Source of the DNA: Deferribacteres bacterium
GTDB taxonomy: Bacteria; Zhuqueibacterota; Zhuqueibacteria; Zhuqueibacterales; Geothermadaptataceae
Direction: 5' to 3'
DNA length: 64,000 nt
Assembly (NCBI GenBank): GCA_020633655.1
Contig: JACKDF010000001.1
Coordinates: 310,001 to 374,000 of the forward strand
Shown: one piece after another, positions 44,054-53,527 of the stretch
Layout of the letters: each line of letters starts with the position of its first letter
How positions within the stretch are numbered: the stretch's first letter is position 1
Made by a program: the position numbers and the translations under genes
The notes under the pieces: generated by a model
What the model was told of the DNA's origin: nothing
The model's input: the letters and a program-made list of their open reading frames with translations, nothing else
Databases searched by the model: none

Positions 44054-45172
44054 ATGTTTAAGAAATATTTCAGCTTTATCGTAGCCCTGGCAATAATCCT
44101 GGGTGGCATATTACTAAGCAGCTTGTTGAGCAGCCAACGCACGCATCTCAACCGACAGCCTGTCAGCACCGCAGCCACCAGTGTCAAAACCATACTCATT
44201 GATAACCAGGAATTCAACAAAGACATCAAAACCAGCGGGCGGGTAACGGCCTTCAACAAAATAGAAATTTACGCTGAAGTTACCGGCGTGCTGGATAACT
44301 CCCGACTCGATTTTCGTGAAGGCACTCGCTTCAGCAAAGGTCAACCCCTTCTCAAAATAAATGATGATGTTTACCGCAACAATCTGCTGGCTAAAAAAAG
44401 CAGCCTGCTCAACAAATTAACATCCCTTCTTCCCGATTTAAAATTAGACTACCCTAAAACGGCGGAGAAATGGCAACTCTACCTTGCCAAATTCCAACTC
44501 GATCGTGAACTCGATCCCCTGCCGCAACCGCAGAGTGATCAGGAAAAATATTATATTGCCTCCCGCGATATTTACAGCTTGTATTATGAGGTGAAAAGTA
44601 TGGAAGCTACGCATGCAAAATACGCAATCGAAGCACCATACGATGGAGTGGTTACCAGCGCGTTGATCAAACCGGGCACATTGGTGAGGGCAGGACAGAA
44701 ACTCGGCGAGTTCACCAACAACACGATTTTTGAAATCGCTGCTCCGGTCAGCGTTAATGACCTTGACGCTATTGAGGTTGGCCAACACGTAACGCTGACT
44801 TCACAAAACATCCGAGGCGAGTTTGATGGGAAAATTACCCGAATCAACTCGGCAATCGATCAACAATCCCAATCTTTGCAGATATTTATTCAAACTACAG
44901 ATAAGCGCTTGAAAGATGGCATGTATTTAGTCGCCACTATTTCAAGCACCGTTAATAAACGCGCCACAATGATTCCGCGAAGCGCCCTGGTGGGCACCGA
45001 CCAGGTTTATGTCATCGTTGATTCAGCACTTTATTTGAAAAAAGTGGATATCATCGAGGAAGGAAACGAACAAGTTGCGATTCAAGGTTTGGAAAACGGG
45101 GTACGTATTTTAGGCGAACCCCTCGTCTCTGCGTATGATGGCATGAAGCTGGAAAACGTGACACTGAATTGA
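44054..45172 (+). CDS. RND efflux periplasmic adaptor (MFP/HlyD family)
   Basis: A 372-residue periplasmic adaptor. An N-terminal anchor helix (FSFIVALAIILGGILLSSLL) precedes a lipoyl-like hairpin domain (SGRVTAFNKIEIYAEVTGVLDNSRLDF, YAIEAPYDGVVTSALIKPGTLV) and a C-terminal beta-barrel with VNDLDAIEVGQHVTLTS. The helical hairpin between them is short. It joins the RND pump to TolC. It is 34 bases before the pump gene. Confidence 0.92.
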   Translation: MFKKYFSFIVALAIILGGILLSSLLSSQRTHLNRQPVSTAATSVKTILIDNQEFNKDIKTSGRVTAFNKIEIYAEVTGVLDNSRLDFREGTRFSKGQPLLKINDDVYRNNLLAKKSSLLNKLTSLLPDLKLDYPKTAEKWQLYLAKFQLDRELDPLPQPQSDQEKYYIASRDIYSLYYEVKSMEATHAKYAIEAPYDGVVTSALIKPGTLVRAGQKLGEFTNNTIFEIAAPVSVNDLDAIEVGQHVTLTSQNIRGEFDGKITRINSAIDQQSQSLQIFIQTTDKRLKDGMYLVATISSTVNKRATMIPRSALVGTDQVYVIVDSALYLKKVDIIEEGNEQVAIQGLENGVRILGEPLVSAYDGMKLENVTLN

Positions 45173-45206
45173 TACACACTTAAGATAGAATCCAAACGAG
45201 ACTAAT

Positions 45207-48200
45207 ATGAAATCAATAATACATTACTTTCTCAAGTATCCCGTACTCGGAAATGGCATTATGGTAATGCTCTTTCTGTTCGGGTTCGTGAGTTACAGTA
45301 CGATTAAAACCACCTTTTTCCCGACGACTGCAAGCAAAATCATCATGATTACTGCTTCGTATCCAGGCGCATCACCGGAAGAGATCGAAGAAGGCATTAC
45401 CCTGAAAATAGAGGATAATCTCAAAGGTCTGACCGGAATTGAGCGCATTACGTCCACCTCACTGGAAAATGCTGTTTCCATAATCGTTGAGCTGAAAACC
45501 GGTTACGATGCCATGGATATTTTGCAGGAAGTCAAAAATAAAATCGATGCGATTTACACTTTTCCGGTAGGTATGGAGCAAATTAACGTTTTCCGTCAGG
45601 AACGGATCGATTTTGTTATTGCCTTCGCCCTCAGCGGTGATAAAGATTTGCGTAGTTTGAAAAGCTACGCCCGTCGGATTGAACGGGATTTGCTGAATAA
45701 GGACGGGATATCCAAAGTGACGCTCGGCGGCTTTCCCAATGAAGAAATCGAGATCAGTTTGCGCGAAGAGGATTTGAATGCCTTTCAACTGACCTACAGC
45801 GAAGTGGCCGCGGCAATCAGCAGCGCCAATATTAAAATTACTGGTGGAAAAATAAAAGGCCCGAAAGAAGAATTCCAGATTCGTGCAGACAACAAAGGCT
45901 ATTATGCCGAGGATTTAAAAAATCTCGTTATCCGCTCCACCGAAGACGGCGCCATTGTGCGTCTGAAAGACGTCGGTAATGTTATCGATCGCTGGGCCGA
46001 AGATCCAACACGAAATTATTTCAATGGCAAGCCTTCCGTGATTATCGATGTTTCCAAAACCAACGACGAAGATCTTTTCCAAATTGCCGGAACTGTCAAA
46101 GACTACATTGCAGAATATCAAAAAAATCACCCGGAACTTAAAATTGATATTTTGCGCGACGGTTCGGCCATCATTCAGGAACGTGTGGACATTCTCACGG
46201 GCAACGGCATGATCGGTATAGTCCTAGTTTTGCTCCTGTTGGGCCTGACCTTGAATGCCCGAATGGCGTTTTGGGTAGCGCTTTCTATACCCATCTCTTT
46301 CGCAGGAATGTTCATGATTGCCGGTATGTACGGCATGACCATCAACGTCATGTCGCTTATGGCAATGATTCTGGTCATCGGGATTTTGGTTGACGACGGC
46401 ATTGTTATCGCTGAGAACATCTACCAGCATTATGAAAATGGTGAGAAACCAATGGAAGCCGCGATTAACGGCACGATGGAGGTATTGCCCTCGGTTGTGT
46501 CAGCCGTTCTTACAACGGTAATCATTTTCGCCACGTTTTTCTTTCTCGAAGGCGGCATTGGCGACCATGCCAGCGACATTGCTTTTGTTGTAATCGCAAC
46601 ATTGATGATTTCACTGGTTGAAGCGACTTTTATTTTACCGGCGCACATCGCGCACTCCAAAGCATTGCGTCAGAAAACTTCGGAACACAGCTGGATCGAA
46701 CGCCATTCGGAAAAAGTTTTGTTCTGGTTTCGTGATAGAGTCTACAGACCTATTTTGGATTTCTGCCTCTCCCACCCCAGTATTGCCATTGCCGTACCAA
46801 CAGCATTATTTATCATTACTATTGGTGCCCTGGGTGGCGGCATTATCAAAACGACCTTTTTTCCGGTTCTCGAATTTGACAATGTAAATGTTACGCTGGA
46901 AATGCCGGCGGGTACAGCGTCGAGTGTTACGGATAGCATAATGAAACGCATTGAAGCCTCCGCCTGGGCTGTGAATGACGATTTCCACGAACAATTTCCG
47001 GACGAACCATTACCCATTACAAATATAGCCCGAAATATGGGAGGCGGCACACACCAGGGCAGTCTGCGGGTCATTTTGCTGGAAAGCAAATTACGAAATA
47101 TGTCGAGTATGGAACTCACCACCATGTTGCGAAAGCATATCGGTGCGGTGAAAGGGGCAGAAAAACTTCAGATCGGTGGCGGAAGCCGTTGGGGTATGCC
47201 CGTCTCCATTGCCCTAAAAAGCGATAATATCGACCGGTTGCGTCTGGCAAAAGAAACATTGCGTACGGAATTAAATAAAGTCGACCGGCTCAAAGATGTG
47301 ATAACCAACGATGCTCCGGGATTACGTGAAGTTAAACTTACGCTCAAAGAAAAAGCCCACGCCCTCGGTTTGACAACAACGGATGTCATGAATCAGGTCC
47401 GTAGCGGATTCTGGGGACGTGAAGCCCAGCGCCTCTTGCGTGGCATCGATGAAGTGCGTATTTGGGTGCGGCTGAAAGAAAGCGAACGCATGGCTCTCGA
47501 TCAATTGAAAAACATGCGCATTCGCGTCGGCAACCAGTCCATTCCGTTAAAAGAGCTCGCCGATATGAGCATTGAACGCGGCGTCATGTCTCTCGCGCAC
47601 ATCGATGGACAACGCGTTATTACGGTTGAAGCCGACATTGCCGATTCAAAAGAATCAGTGACAGCCATTCTTGCGGATGTCCAATCGGACATTATGCCCG
47701 ATATCATCAAAAAATTTCCGGAAGTGACATTTGACTTTGAAGGCCAAAGCCGGGAAAACAAAAAAACAGTGCGTGCTTTTGCGACAGTTTTGCCCGTGAT
47801 TCTTATTCTCACCTTCATGGTCGTTGTTTTCACATTTCGCTCATTTTCCCAGGCGATCATCGTTTTTTCGCTTGTTCCCCTGGCCTTCATTGGTGTTGCC
47901 TGGGGACATTTTATTCAGGGCTACATCATGAGTATGTTATCGATGTTCGGTATCATCGCGTTGATCGGTGTGCTTGTGAATGATTCACTCGTTTTTGTGA
48001 ACGCAATGAACCGCCTGCTCGTGCAGGGAAAGCCATTCAGGGAAGCGTTGCTCGAAGCGGGCATCAGCCGCTTCCGGCCTGTACTTTTGACGTCGTTGAC
48101 AACCATCGCTGGTTTGGCCCCGTTGATGTTTGAAACCAGTCATCAGGCACAGTTCCTGTCACCAATGGCAATTTCACTGGCTTATGGTTTATTAATCGGA

Positions 48201-48359
48201 ACCTTCATGACGCTGTTGCTCCTGCCAACATTATTGATGTTGTACAATCAATTGAAAGTTTTTGTCTTTGGCAAACTGCGCCGTGAGGGGGTCACCCCAG
48301 AATCGGTTGAACCTGCGGTTATTGAAGAACTGTTTGTAAAAAAATACTCCGTCTCTTAA
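45207..48359 (+). CDS. RND (AcrB-type) efflux transporter
   Basis: A 1050-residue inner-membrane proton-driven pump. It has the family ends ASYPGASPEEIEEGI and DDGIVIAENI, where the paired aspartates in helix 4 carry protons, and large porter domains at about 40-330 and 565-870. The C-terminal repeat of the fold has GVLVNDSLVFVNAMN. The substrate is not predictable. It is flanked by its adaptor and TolC, with a two-component pair behind. Confidence 0.95.
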   Translation: MKSIIHYFLKYPVLGNGIMVMLFLFGFVSYSTIKTTFFPTTASKIIMITASYPGASPEEIEEGITLKIEDNLKGLTGIERITSTSLENAVSIIVELKTGYDAMDILQEVKNKIDAIYTFPVGMEQINVFRQERIDFVIAFALSGDKDLRSLKSYARRIERDLLNKDGISKVTLGGFPNEEIEISLREEDLNAFQLTYSEVAAAISSANIKITGGKIKGPKEEFQIRADNKGYYAEDLKNLVIRSTEDGAIVRLKDVGNVIDRWAEDPTRNYFNGKPSVIIDVSKTNDEDLFQIAGTVKDYIAEYQKNHPELKIDILRDGSAIIQERVDILTGNGMIGIVLVLLLLGLTLNARMAFWVALSIPISFAGMFMIAGMYGMTINVMSLMAMILVIGILVDDGIVIAENIYQHYENGEKPMEAAINGTMEVLPSVVSAVLTTVIIFATFFFLEGGIGDHASDIAFVVIATLMISLVEATFILPAHIAHSKALRQKTSEHSWIERHSEKVLFWFRDRVYRPILDFCLSHPSIAIAVPTALFIITIGALGGGIIKTTFFPVLEFDNVNVTLEMPAGTASSVTDSIMKRIEASAWAVNDDFHEQFPDEPLPITNIARNMGGGTHQGSLRVILLESKLRNMSSMELTTMLRKHIGAVKGAEKLQIGGGSRWGMPVSIALKSDNIDRLRLAKETLRTELNKVDRLKDVITNDAPGLREVKLTLKEKAHALGLTTTDVMNQVRSGFWGREAQRLLRGIDEVRIWVRLKESERMALDQLKNMRIRVGNQSIPLKELADMSIERGVMSLAHIDGQRVITVEADIADSKESVTAILADVQSDIMPDIIKKFPEVTFDFEGQSRENKKTVRAFATVLPVILILTFMVVVFTFRSFSQAIIVFSLVPLAFIGVAWGHFIQGYIMSMLSMFGIIALIGVLVNDSLVFVNAMNRLLVQGKPFREALLEAGISRFRPVLLTSLTTIAGLAPLMFETSHQAQFLSPMAISLAYGLLIGTFMTLLLLPTLLMLYNQLKVFVFGKLRREGVTPESVEPAVIEELFVKKYSVS

Positions 48360-48382
48360 GAAATTCCATACCGCAATAGGAG

Positions 48383-48420
48383 GATTGCCAGAAATACACC
48401 GGGTGATTTTTCTGGCAATC
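48383..48420 (+). other. 12-bp perfect stem-loop between pump and TolC genes
   Basis: GATTGCCAGAAA (48383-48394) pairs exactly with TTTCTGGCAATC (48409-48420). No T-run follows, so it is more likely an mRNA stabiliser or processing site than a full terminator. Confidence 0.6.
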
Positions 48421-48557
48421 AAAAAACGGGATTAGCATGCTTTGAATTTTTGCACCCAACTCCCAAAAGTATGCAAAGGGAAGTCTGAAGACTCGTTACA
48501 CTTCTTTTTTAGCTCATAAGCTGAAACAGGAAAGTTCTAAAAAACAAAGGTTTTAAA

Positions 48558-49865
48558 ATGAAAATGAGATCAATGATAACTAAAAATATAATCGTAATGA
48601 TGCTCTTCGCTGCGACGATTGCCCAACCACTTGCTGCGCAGGAAACGCTCACGCTGGAGCAGGCACTAAGCACCGCGCTAAAAAACAATCTCGATATCGA
48701 AGTGGCACGTAACACCGCGGACATAGCACAAAACAATGCCCACCCGGGCAAAGCCGGTCTTTTACCCAGCGTGGATTTAACCTCCATCGCTTCCTATTCT
48801 GACAATGAAAGCCAAACCGCAGTGGGTCCAGTAACCGATGCATCAACAACGACTCTGGCAAGCATTGAGGCCAATTTTACACTTTTCAACGGATTTAGTA
48901 ATATTTACACCTACAAAAAACTTCGAAGCCAAAACGAATCCGGCAAATTAGAAGCACGCAATACTATTGAGCAAATTGTGGTGCAGATTTATCAGGCGTA
49001 TTTCCATGTTGCCAATGCCAGCGAAAATGAAAACCTGGCAATGGAATCGCTGGAGATTTCCCGTGAACGTTTGCAACGCGCACAGAACCGCTCTCAATTC
49101 GGTCAGGCGAACAACATCGATGTGCTCAGCGCACAAGTCGATTTCAATGCGGACAGCGTATCCTATCTGAATGCCAGGCTTGCTTCAGACCAGGCCAGGC
49201 GCAATCTGCGCGTGCTCCTCAATCGTGACGATGAGGGTGATTTCGCGGTGGAAACTACTGTCATTTTCGATCGAAGTTACGAACTGCAGGATTTGCAAAA
49301 TCGGGCAATTGATCAAAATGCTGCATATCGTTACTTTGTTCGAAATGTCGAGCAATCGAAATATGATGTAAAAATCGCCAACTCAGCATTTTTGCCCCAA
49401 CTCACTTTCAGCACATCGTACGATTTATCACACAAAGCAGATAATTTTAACGTCACCCTCGATAATGCCAACAAAGGTTTATCCGCAGGTTTGAACTTAC
49501 GTTTCAATTTATTTAACGGTTTTCAGAACAAAATCAATCGCCAAAACGCAAAAATCAACCTGAAAAACAGACAATTAACACAAGATGCTGCACTACTGGA
49601 TTTGAAAAAAAGTGTCGCGGATGCCTTTCAATCTTACCAAAACAGCTTGTTCGTCCTGAATGTGGAACAAACCAATGTGCAGTCAGCACAGCTCAATTTT
49701 GACCGCACCCAGGAGCTCTATAATTTAGGTCAGGTAACCACAACGCAATTTCGTGAAGCCCAACTTAACCTGGTACGCGCGAAAAGCAGCATTCTGTCGG
49801 CGCAGTATGACGCCAAATTAAATGAAATAATACTTTTACAATTGAGTGGTCAATTGCTGATCTAA
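48558..49865 (+). CDS. TolC-like outer membrane channel
   Basis: A 435-residue outer-membrane efflux protein. The signal peptide ends near AQPLAAQ. It has the TolC repeat: helical segments such as TLEQALSTALKNNLDIEVARNTADIAQNN in the first half and FLPQLTFSTSYDLSHKADNFN in the second, with long coiled coils. It completes the MFP-RND-TolC pump, with the response regulator ten bases after. Confidence 0.93.
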   Translation: MKMRSMITKNIIVMMLFAATIAQPLAAQETLTLEQALSTALKNNLDIEVARNTADIAQNNAHPGKAGLLPSVDLTSIASYSDNESQTAVGPVTDASTTTLASIEANFTLFNGFSNIYTYKKLRSQNESGKLEARNTIEQIVVQIYQAYFHVANASENENLAMESLEISRERLQRAQNRSQFGQANNIDVLSAQVDFNADSVSYLNARLASDQARRNLRVLLNRDDEGDFAVETTVIFDRSYELQDLQNRAIDQNAAYRYFVRNVEQSKYDVKIANSAFLPQLTFSTSYDLSHKADNFNVTLDNANKGLSAGLNLRFNLFNGFQNKINRQNAKINLKNRQLTQDAALLDLKKSVADAFQSYQNSLFVLNVEQTNVQSAQLNFDRTQELYNLGQVTTTQFREAQLNLVRAKSSILSAQYDAKLNEIILLQLSGQLLI

Positions 49866-49875
49866 AGGGCGCACA

Positions 49876-50568
49876 ATGGCAAAACGTATTTTAATCATCG
49901 ATGATGATGACAAACTGAATGAGTTGCTCACCGAATATCTCGCCCGATTTGGGTATGAGGTCGAAGCCGCAACACATCCCCATGACGGGTTGAGAAAGTT
50001 GCAAAAGGAACAGCCCGATCTGATTATACTCGACATTATGCTCCCGGATATGGAAGGCTTCGAGGTGTGCAAAGAAATCCGCAAATCCTATCAGACACCA
50101 ATCATTATGCTCACGGCACGCGGCGAGGTCACCGACCGGATCGTTGGTCTGGAGCTGGGGGCGGACGATTATCTTCCAAAACCGTTCGAACCGCGAGAAT
50201 TGGTTGCGCGTATCCAAACCGTCCTTCGACGCGGCATTCCGGAAGTTGAAGAAAATATCAAACGTTTTGGAACACTGCAGGTGGATTTCAAAAAGCACAT
50301 GGCGCTGATCGATGGAAAAGATACCGGGCTCACCTCTGCCGAGTTTCAGGCTCTTGCCTTACTGGTCAAAAATCCCAACAAAGTGTACAACCGTGATGTC
50401 TTGCTGGAACAATTGCGCGGCATTGAGTGGGACGTATTCAGCCGTTCGGTCGATGTGCTTATCAGCCGGTTGCGGCAAAAATTAAATGATGATCCGAAAA
50501 ATGCACGCTTCATCAAAACGATCTGGGGCTCGGGCTACAAATTTATCGGTGATGATGATGAAATTTAG
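49876..50568 (+). CDS. OmpR-family response regulator
   Basis: A 230-residue regulator: the receiver has D53 as the phosphorylated residue, with DDDD at 9-12, T80 and K102. The C-terminal winged helix ends VDVLISRLRQKLNDDPKNARFIKTIWGSGYKF. It lies ten bases after tolC and overlaps the kinase gene, so it likely controls the efflux operon in response to envelope stress or substrate. Confidence 0.95.
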   Translation: MAKRILIIDDDDKLNELLTEYLARFGYEVEAATHPHDGLRKLQKEQPDLIILDIMLPDMEGFEVCKEIRKSYQTPIIMLTARGEVTDRIVGLELGADDYLPKPFEPRELVARIQTVLRRGIPEVEENIKRFGTLQVDFKKHMALIDGKDTGLTSAEFQALALLVKNPNKVYNRDVLLEQLRGIEWDVFSRSVDVLISRLRQKLNDDPKNARFIKTIWGSGYKFIGDDDEI

Positions 50569-51871
50569 TATTCTTAACAAGGTCAAACGCTCGCTTTTTT
50601 TAAAACTGATTCTGCTTTTTATCAGCGCCTACAGTTTGATGATTTTGGTTCAACATGCCTTTTTTGAATTTCAGTTTAGCGCCCAGCATTTCAAACAAGT
50701 ACAGCGCAATTCTATCAATTACGCCAGCTATATTCTCGACACCATTGGTGTCCCGCCCGATACGAGTATCGCCAGGCAACTGGCACAAAAGCTTCGCATT
50801 GCCATCCATATTTCAGGACCTGAGGGATTTGAATTTTCTACGGAAGCAAAACTTGTGGACGCCGACGCGGTGCACATCCCACCCTATTTTGATAATCCCG
50901 AGATTCGCGCAGGATTTGATAAAGGCGTTGCAGTCGATATTCCGAGAGGCGCATTCCGCTTTCTCTTGGTCATGGAAAAACCTGGTGAAGGATTTCACCA
51001 CGCCGCAGAAGTATATAAATTTACGATTATTTTCTTCGCGTTGATCATCATTGCCGGCATCTATTTCATCCTGCGCTGGCAGTTGAAACCAGTCAGCGAG
51101 TTAAATGTTGCAGTTACAGAATTTGGTAAAGGCAACCTCGATCTAAAAATGCAAACAACCCGTTTTGATGAGCTTGGGCACCTGATCCATTCGTTTAATG
51201 ATATGGCGCACAATATCAACGAAATGATGCGTACCCGCGATCGTATGCTGCTTGATGTGAGCCACGAATTACGCTCTCCCCTGACCCGTGTAAAAGTTGC
51301 GCTTGAGTTTTTGGAAGACGAAGCCACGAAGCAGCGCATCGCGACGGATATTGGTGAAATCGAAAAAATGATCACTGAAATTCTGGAAACCGAACGACTG
51401 AAAAGTCCCTATGGCGGGCTTATTTTATCCGAGGTAGATATCTGTCACCTTATCAAAGCGAGTTGTGAATCGTTTGCCAACCGGCAACCAGGTATTCGGA
51501 TTGTCGAATGTCCCCAAAGCCTCATCCTCAACGTCGATGAACACCGGGTTTATATTCTATTGCGCAATATTCTGGATAACGCATTGAAGTACTCCAAACA
51601 CGACGCGAATCCGGTTGAAATCGCAGTAAAGCAAAAGCAGGACAGTATCACCATCACCGTAAAAGATTACGGCAAAGGCATCCCGGAAAGTGAACTGCCC
51701 TTTGTCTTCGAATCTTTTTTCCGCGCTGATCCATCGCGTTCACGCAAATCCGGCGGCTATGGACTCGGTATGAGCATGAGTAAAAAAATCATGGAAGCGC
51801 ACGGCGGCAGCATTGAAATTGACAGCACGGAAAATGTGGGAACAACAGTTTATTTGAAATTCCCTCGCTGA
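50558..51871 (+). CDS. sensor histidine kinase
   Basis: About 437 residues from the ATG at 50558, which overlaps the regulator stop by 11 bases. Membrane helices are at about 13-35 and 154-173, with a periplasmic sensor between, then HAMP, HisKA with H236 in DVSHELRSPLTRV, and an ATPase domain (DNALKYSKH, DYGKGIPES, GYGLGMSMSKKIMEAHGG). The upstream frame reaches back to 50486 but this part overlaps the regulator and is not needed. It pairs with the regulator next to the efflux pump. Confidence 0.93.
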   Translation: MKFSILNKVKRSLFLKLILLFISAYSLMILVQHAFFEFQFSAQHFKQVQRNSINYASYILDTIGVPPDTSIARQLAQKLRIAIHISGPEGFEFSTEAKLVDADAVHIPPYFDNPEIRAGFDKGVAVDIPRGAFRFLLVMEKPGEGFHHAAEVYKFTIIFFALIIIAGIYFILRWQLKPVSELNVAVTEFGKGNLDLKMQTTRFDELGHLIHSFNDMAHNINEMMRTRDRMLLDVSHELRSPLTRVKVALEFLEDEATKQRIATDIGEIEKMITEILETERLKSPYGGLILSEVDICHLIKASCESFANRQPGIRIVECPQSLILNVDEHRVYILLRNILDNALKYSKHDANPVEIAVKQKQDSITITVKDYGKGIPESELPFVFESFFRADPSRSRKSGGYGLGMSMSKKIMEAHGGSIEIDSTENVGTTVYLKFPR

Positions 51872-52046
51872 ATTATTACGGACAGGCTGGTTTTCAGCTA
51901 AAATTCGATATTTTTCATCGATCCCGAGTATCTTCGACATTCAGCGCATGCTCGGCACATTGCGGTACATGAAAAATGCAGACTGAAAGAAATATTTCTA
52001 TCGGGTAAACCTTTTGAAAATCTGTATAAGGAGGAAAAGAATTTCC

Positions 52047-52775
52047 ATGAGACAAATACTTTATACAATTTTGGGGACGATGCTCATCACCTTTTTAACG
52101 GCCAAATTCCAGGCCATATCGGCGCAACACATCGCCGATTCATCTTCTGTTTCCTTTTATAAAAAAGGCCAATTACTCTACCGGGATAATTTCGATATCG
52201 ATTTGCAAAACTGGATTGTGGAAACACCAAATTCACCCCATTCAAAAATAGCGATTGAGGACGGCAAACTGGACATCGATGTGGAGGATGGCGCAACGGT
52301 CTGGTTTAAGCACAAACTGTCCGGCACTATTCTTATCGAATACCAACGAAACGTAATCATGAACGGCGGCCATAACGATCGCCTCTCCGACCTGAATCAA
52401 TTTTGGATGGCGAGCGATCCCAGGAATGAGAACCTGTTCACCCGCAGCGGTATTTTTGCCGAATACCACTCGCTGCAGCAATATTACGCCGGCATCGGCG
52501 GCAACTACAACAGCACGACCCGTTTTCGCAAATACCAGGGCACCGGCGAACGTACCCTTTTGTTCGATTTGCAGGATAGGGAGCATCTGTTGCAAGCAAA
52601 CAAAAACTACCTGATTCAAATTGTTGTCTACAAGGGCACCACCAGTGTTTTTGTTGATGGCGAGCGCTATTTTTTCTTTAAAGACGATGAGCCATTGTCG
52701 GAAGGCTATTTTGGTTTTCGTACGGTGAAATCGCACCAGGTAGTGGAAGATTTCAGGGTGTATCAGTTGAAGTAA
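52047..52775 (+). CDS. secreted DUF6250-like (LamG-fold) protein
   Basis: A 242-residue exported protein; the signal ends near KFQAISAQ. The body is beta-rich (LYRDNFDIDLQNWIVETPN, GATVWFKHKLSGTILIEYQRNV, GIFAEYHSLQQYYAGIGGNYNSTTRFRKY, SEGYFGFRTVKSHQVVEDFRVYQLK) and looks like the DUF6250 family of jelly-roll proteins found near polysaccharide-degrading enzymes. The family call is by eye. AGGAGG stands 12 bases before the chosen ATG. Confidence 0.65.
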   Translation: MRQILYTILGTMLITFLTAKFQAISAQHIADSSSVSFYKKGQLLYRDNFDIDLQNWIVETPNSPHSKIAIEDGKLDIDVEDGATVWFKHKLSGTILIEYQRNVIMNGGHNDRLSDLNQFWMASDPRNENLFTRSGIFAEYHSLQQYYAGIGGNYNSTTRFRKYQGTGERTLLFDLQDREHLLQANKNYLIQIVVYKGTTSVFVDGERYFFFKDDEPLSEGYFGFRTVKSHQVVEDFRVYQLK

Positions 52776-52996
52776 AATTATTTTGCATGTAAAAAATAGA
52801 TCGGTATATTTATAATATTAAGATTGATATATGTTTCCCAGAACAATGGAACAGATATTTATTCTTACGTCTAAACAAATTCTACTAAAATTGAATTTAA
52901 ATACCGTCTTGTGCTTTTGGAAAATTCTTTGGATGATCCGGAGAATACTGCTGTAAATATAAGGATTATAGGGAAAAATAGAAACGCACACCTGAA

Positions 52997-53527
52997 ATGA
53001 ATTATCTATTATCAGAAAACGACGTTAAGTCCAGGATAAGTGAAGGATGTTTTTGGGCAGTAGGTTCATTTGCTCGTTTCAAATTGCAAAAGGTCCATGA
53101 AGAAGATGATGCAGGAGTCGATTATCGTTTGATTAAGCAGATTCTACGAAATGATAAGTTAAGCGATATGGGTAGCATCCTTGATTTCCAAGTAAAATCA
53201 ACAACAAATTGGAAACTTGATGGAGATGAGATAAAATACCAACTGCGAAGTAAAAATTACAATGATATTATCAGCAGAAATATCGAAGGTGGAACACAAT
53301 TAATACTAATACTTATGTGTCTCTCAAAGAAAACTGACGATTGGATCGTTTTCAATGAAACGCAGATTAACTTTTCAAGTTGTTTTTATTGGTACCATAC
53401 AGATTCAACGGTATTATTGCCAAATGAAAATTCATCAAAATTAATTCAGATACCTACAAGCAATAAACTAACGAATAAAACATTTAATGAATTAGTAAAT
53501 AATTATTCGATTATGGTCTCAAGATGA
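52997..53527 (+). CDS. DUF4365 family protein (PD-(D/E)XK nuclease-like)
   Basis: A 176-residue protein with the DUF4365 look: an N-terminal helix, then GVDYRL (D42) and ILDFQVKST (Q65-V-K67), the D...QxK arrangement of a PD-(D/E)XK nuclease fold. This domain turns up in defence and mobile gene neighbourhoods. The gene is much more AT-rich than its neighbours (many ATA, AGA and AAT codons). It overlaps the next gene by four bases (ATGA), so the two are a unit. Confidence 0.75.
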   Translation: MNYLLSENDVKSRISEGCFWAVGSFARFKLQKVHEEDDAGVDYRLIKQILRNDKLSDMGSILDFQVKSTTNWKLDGDEIKYQLRSKNYNDIISRNIEGGTQLILILMCLSKKTDDWIVFNETQINFSSCFYWYHTDSTVLLPNENSSKLIQIPTSNKLTNKTFNELVNNYSIMVSR

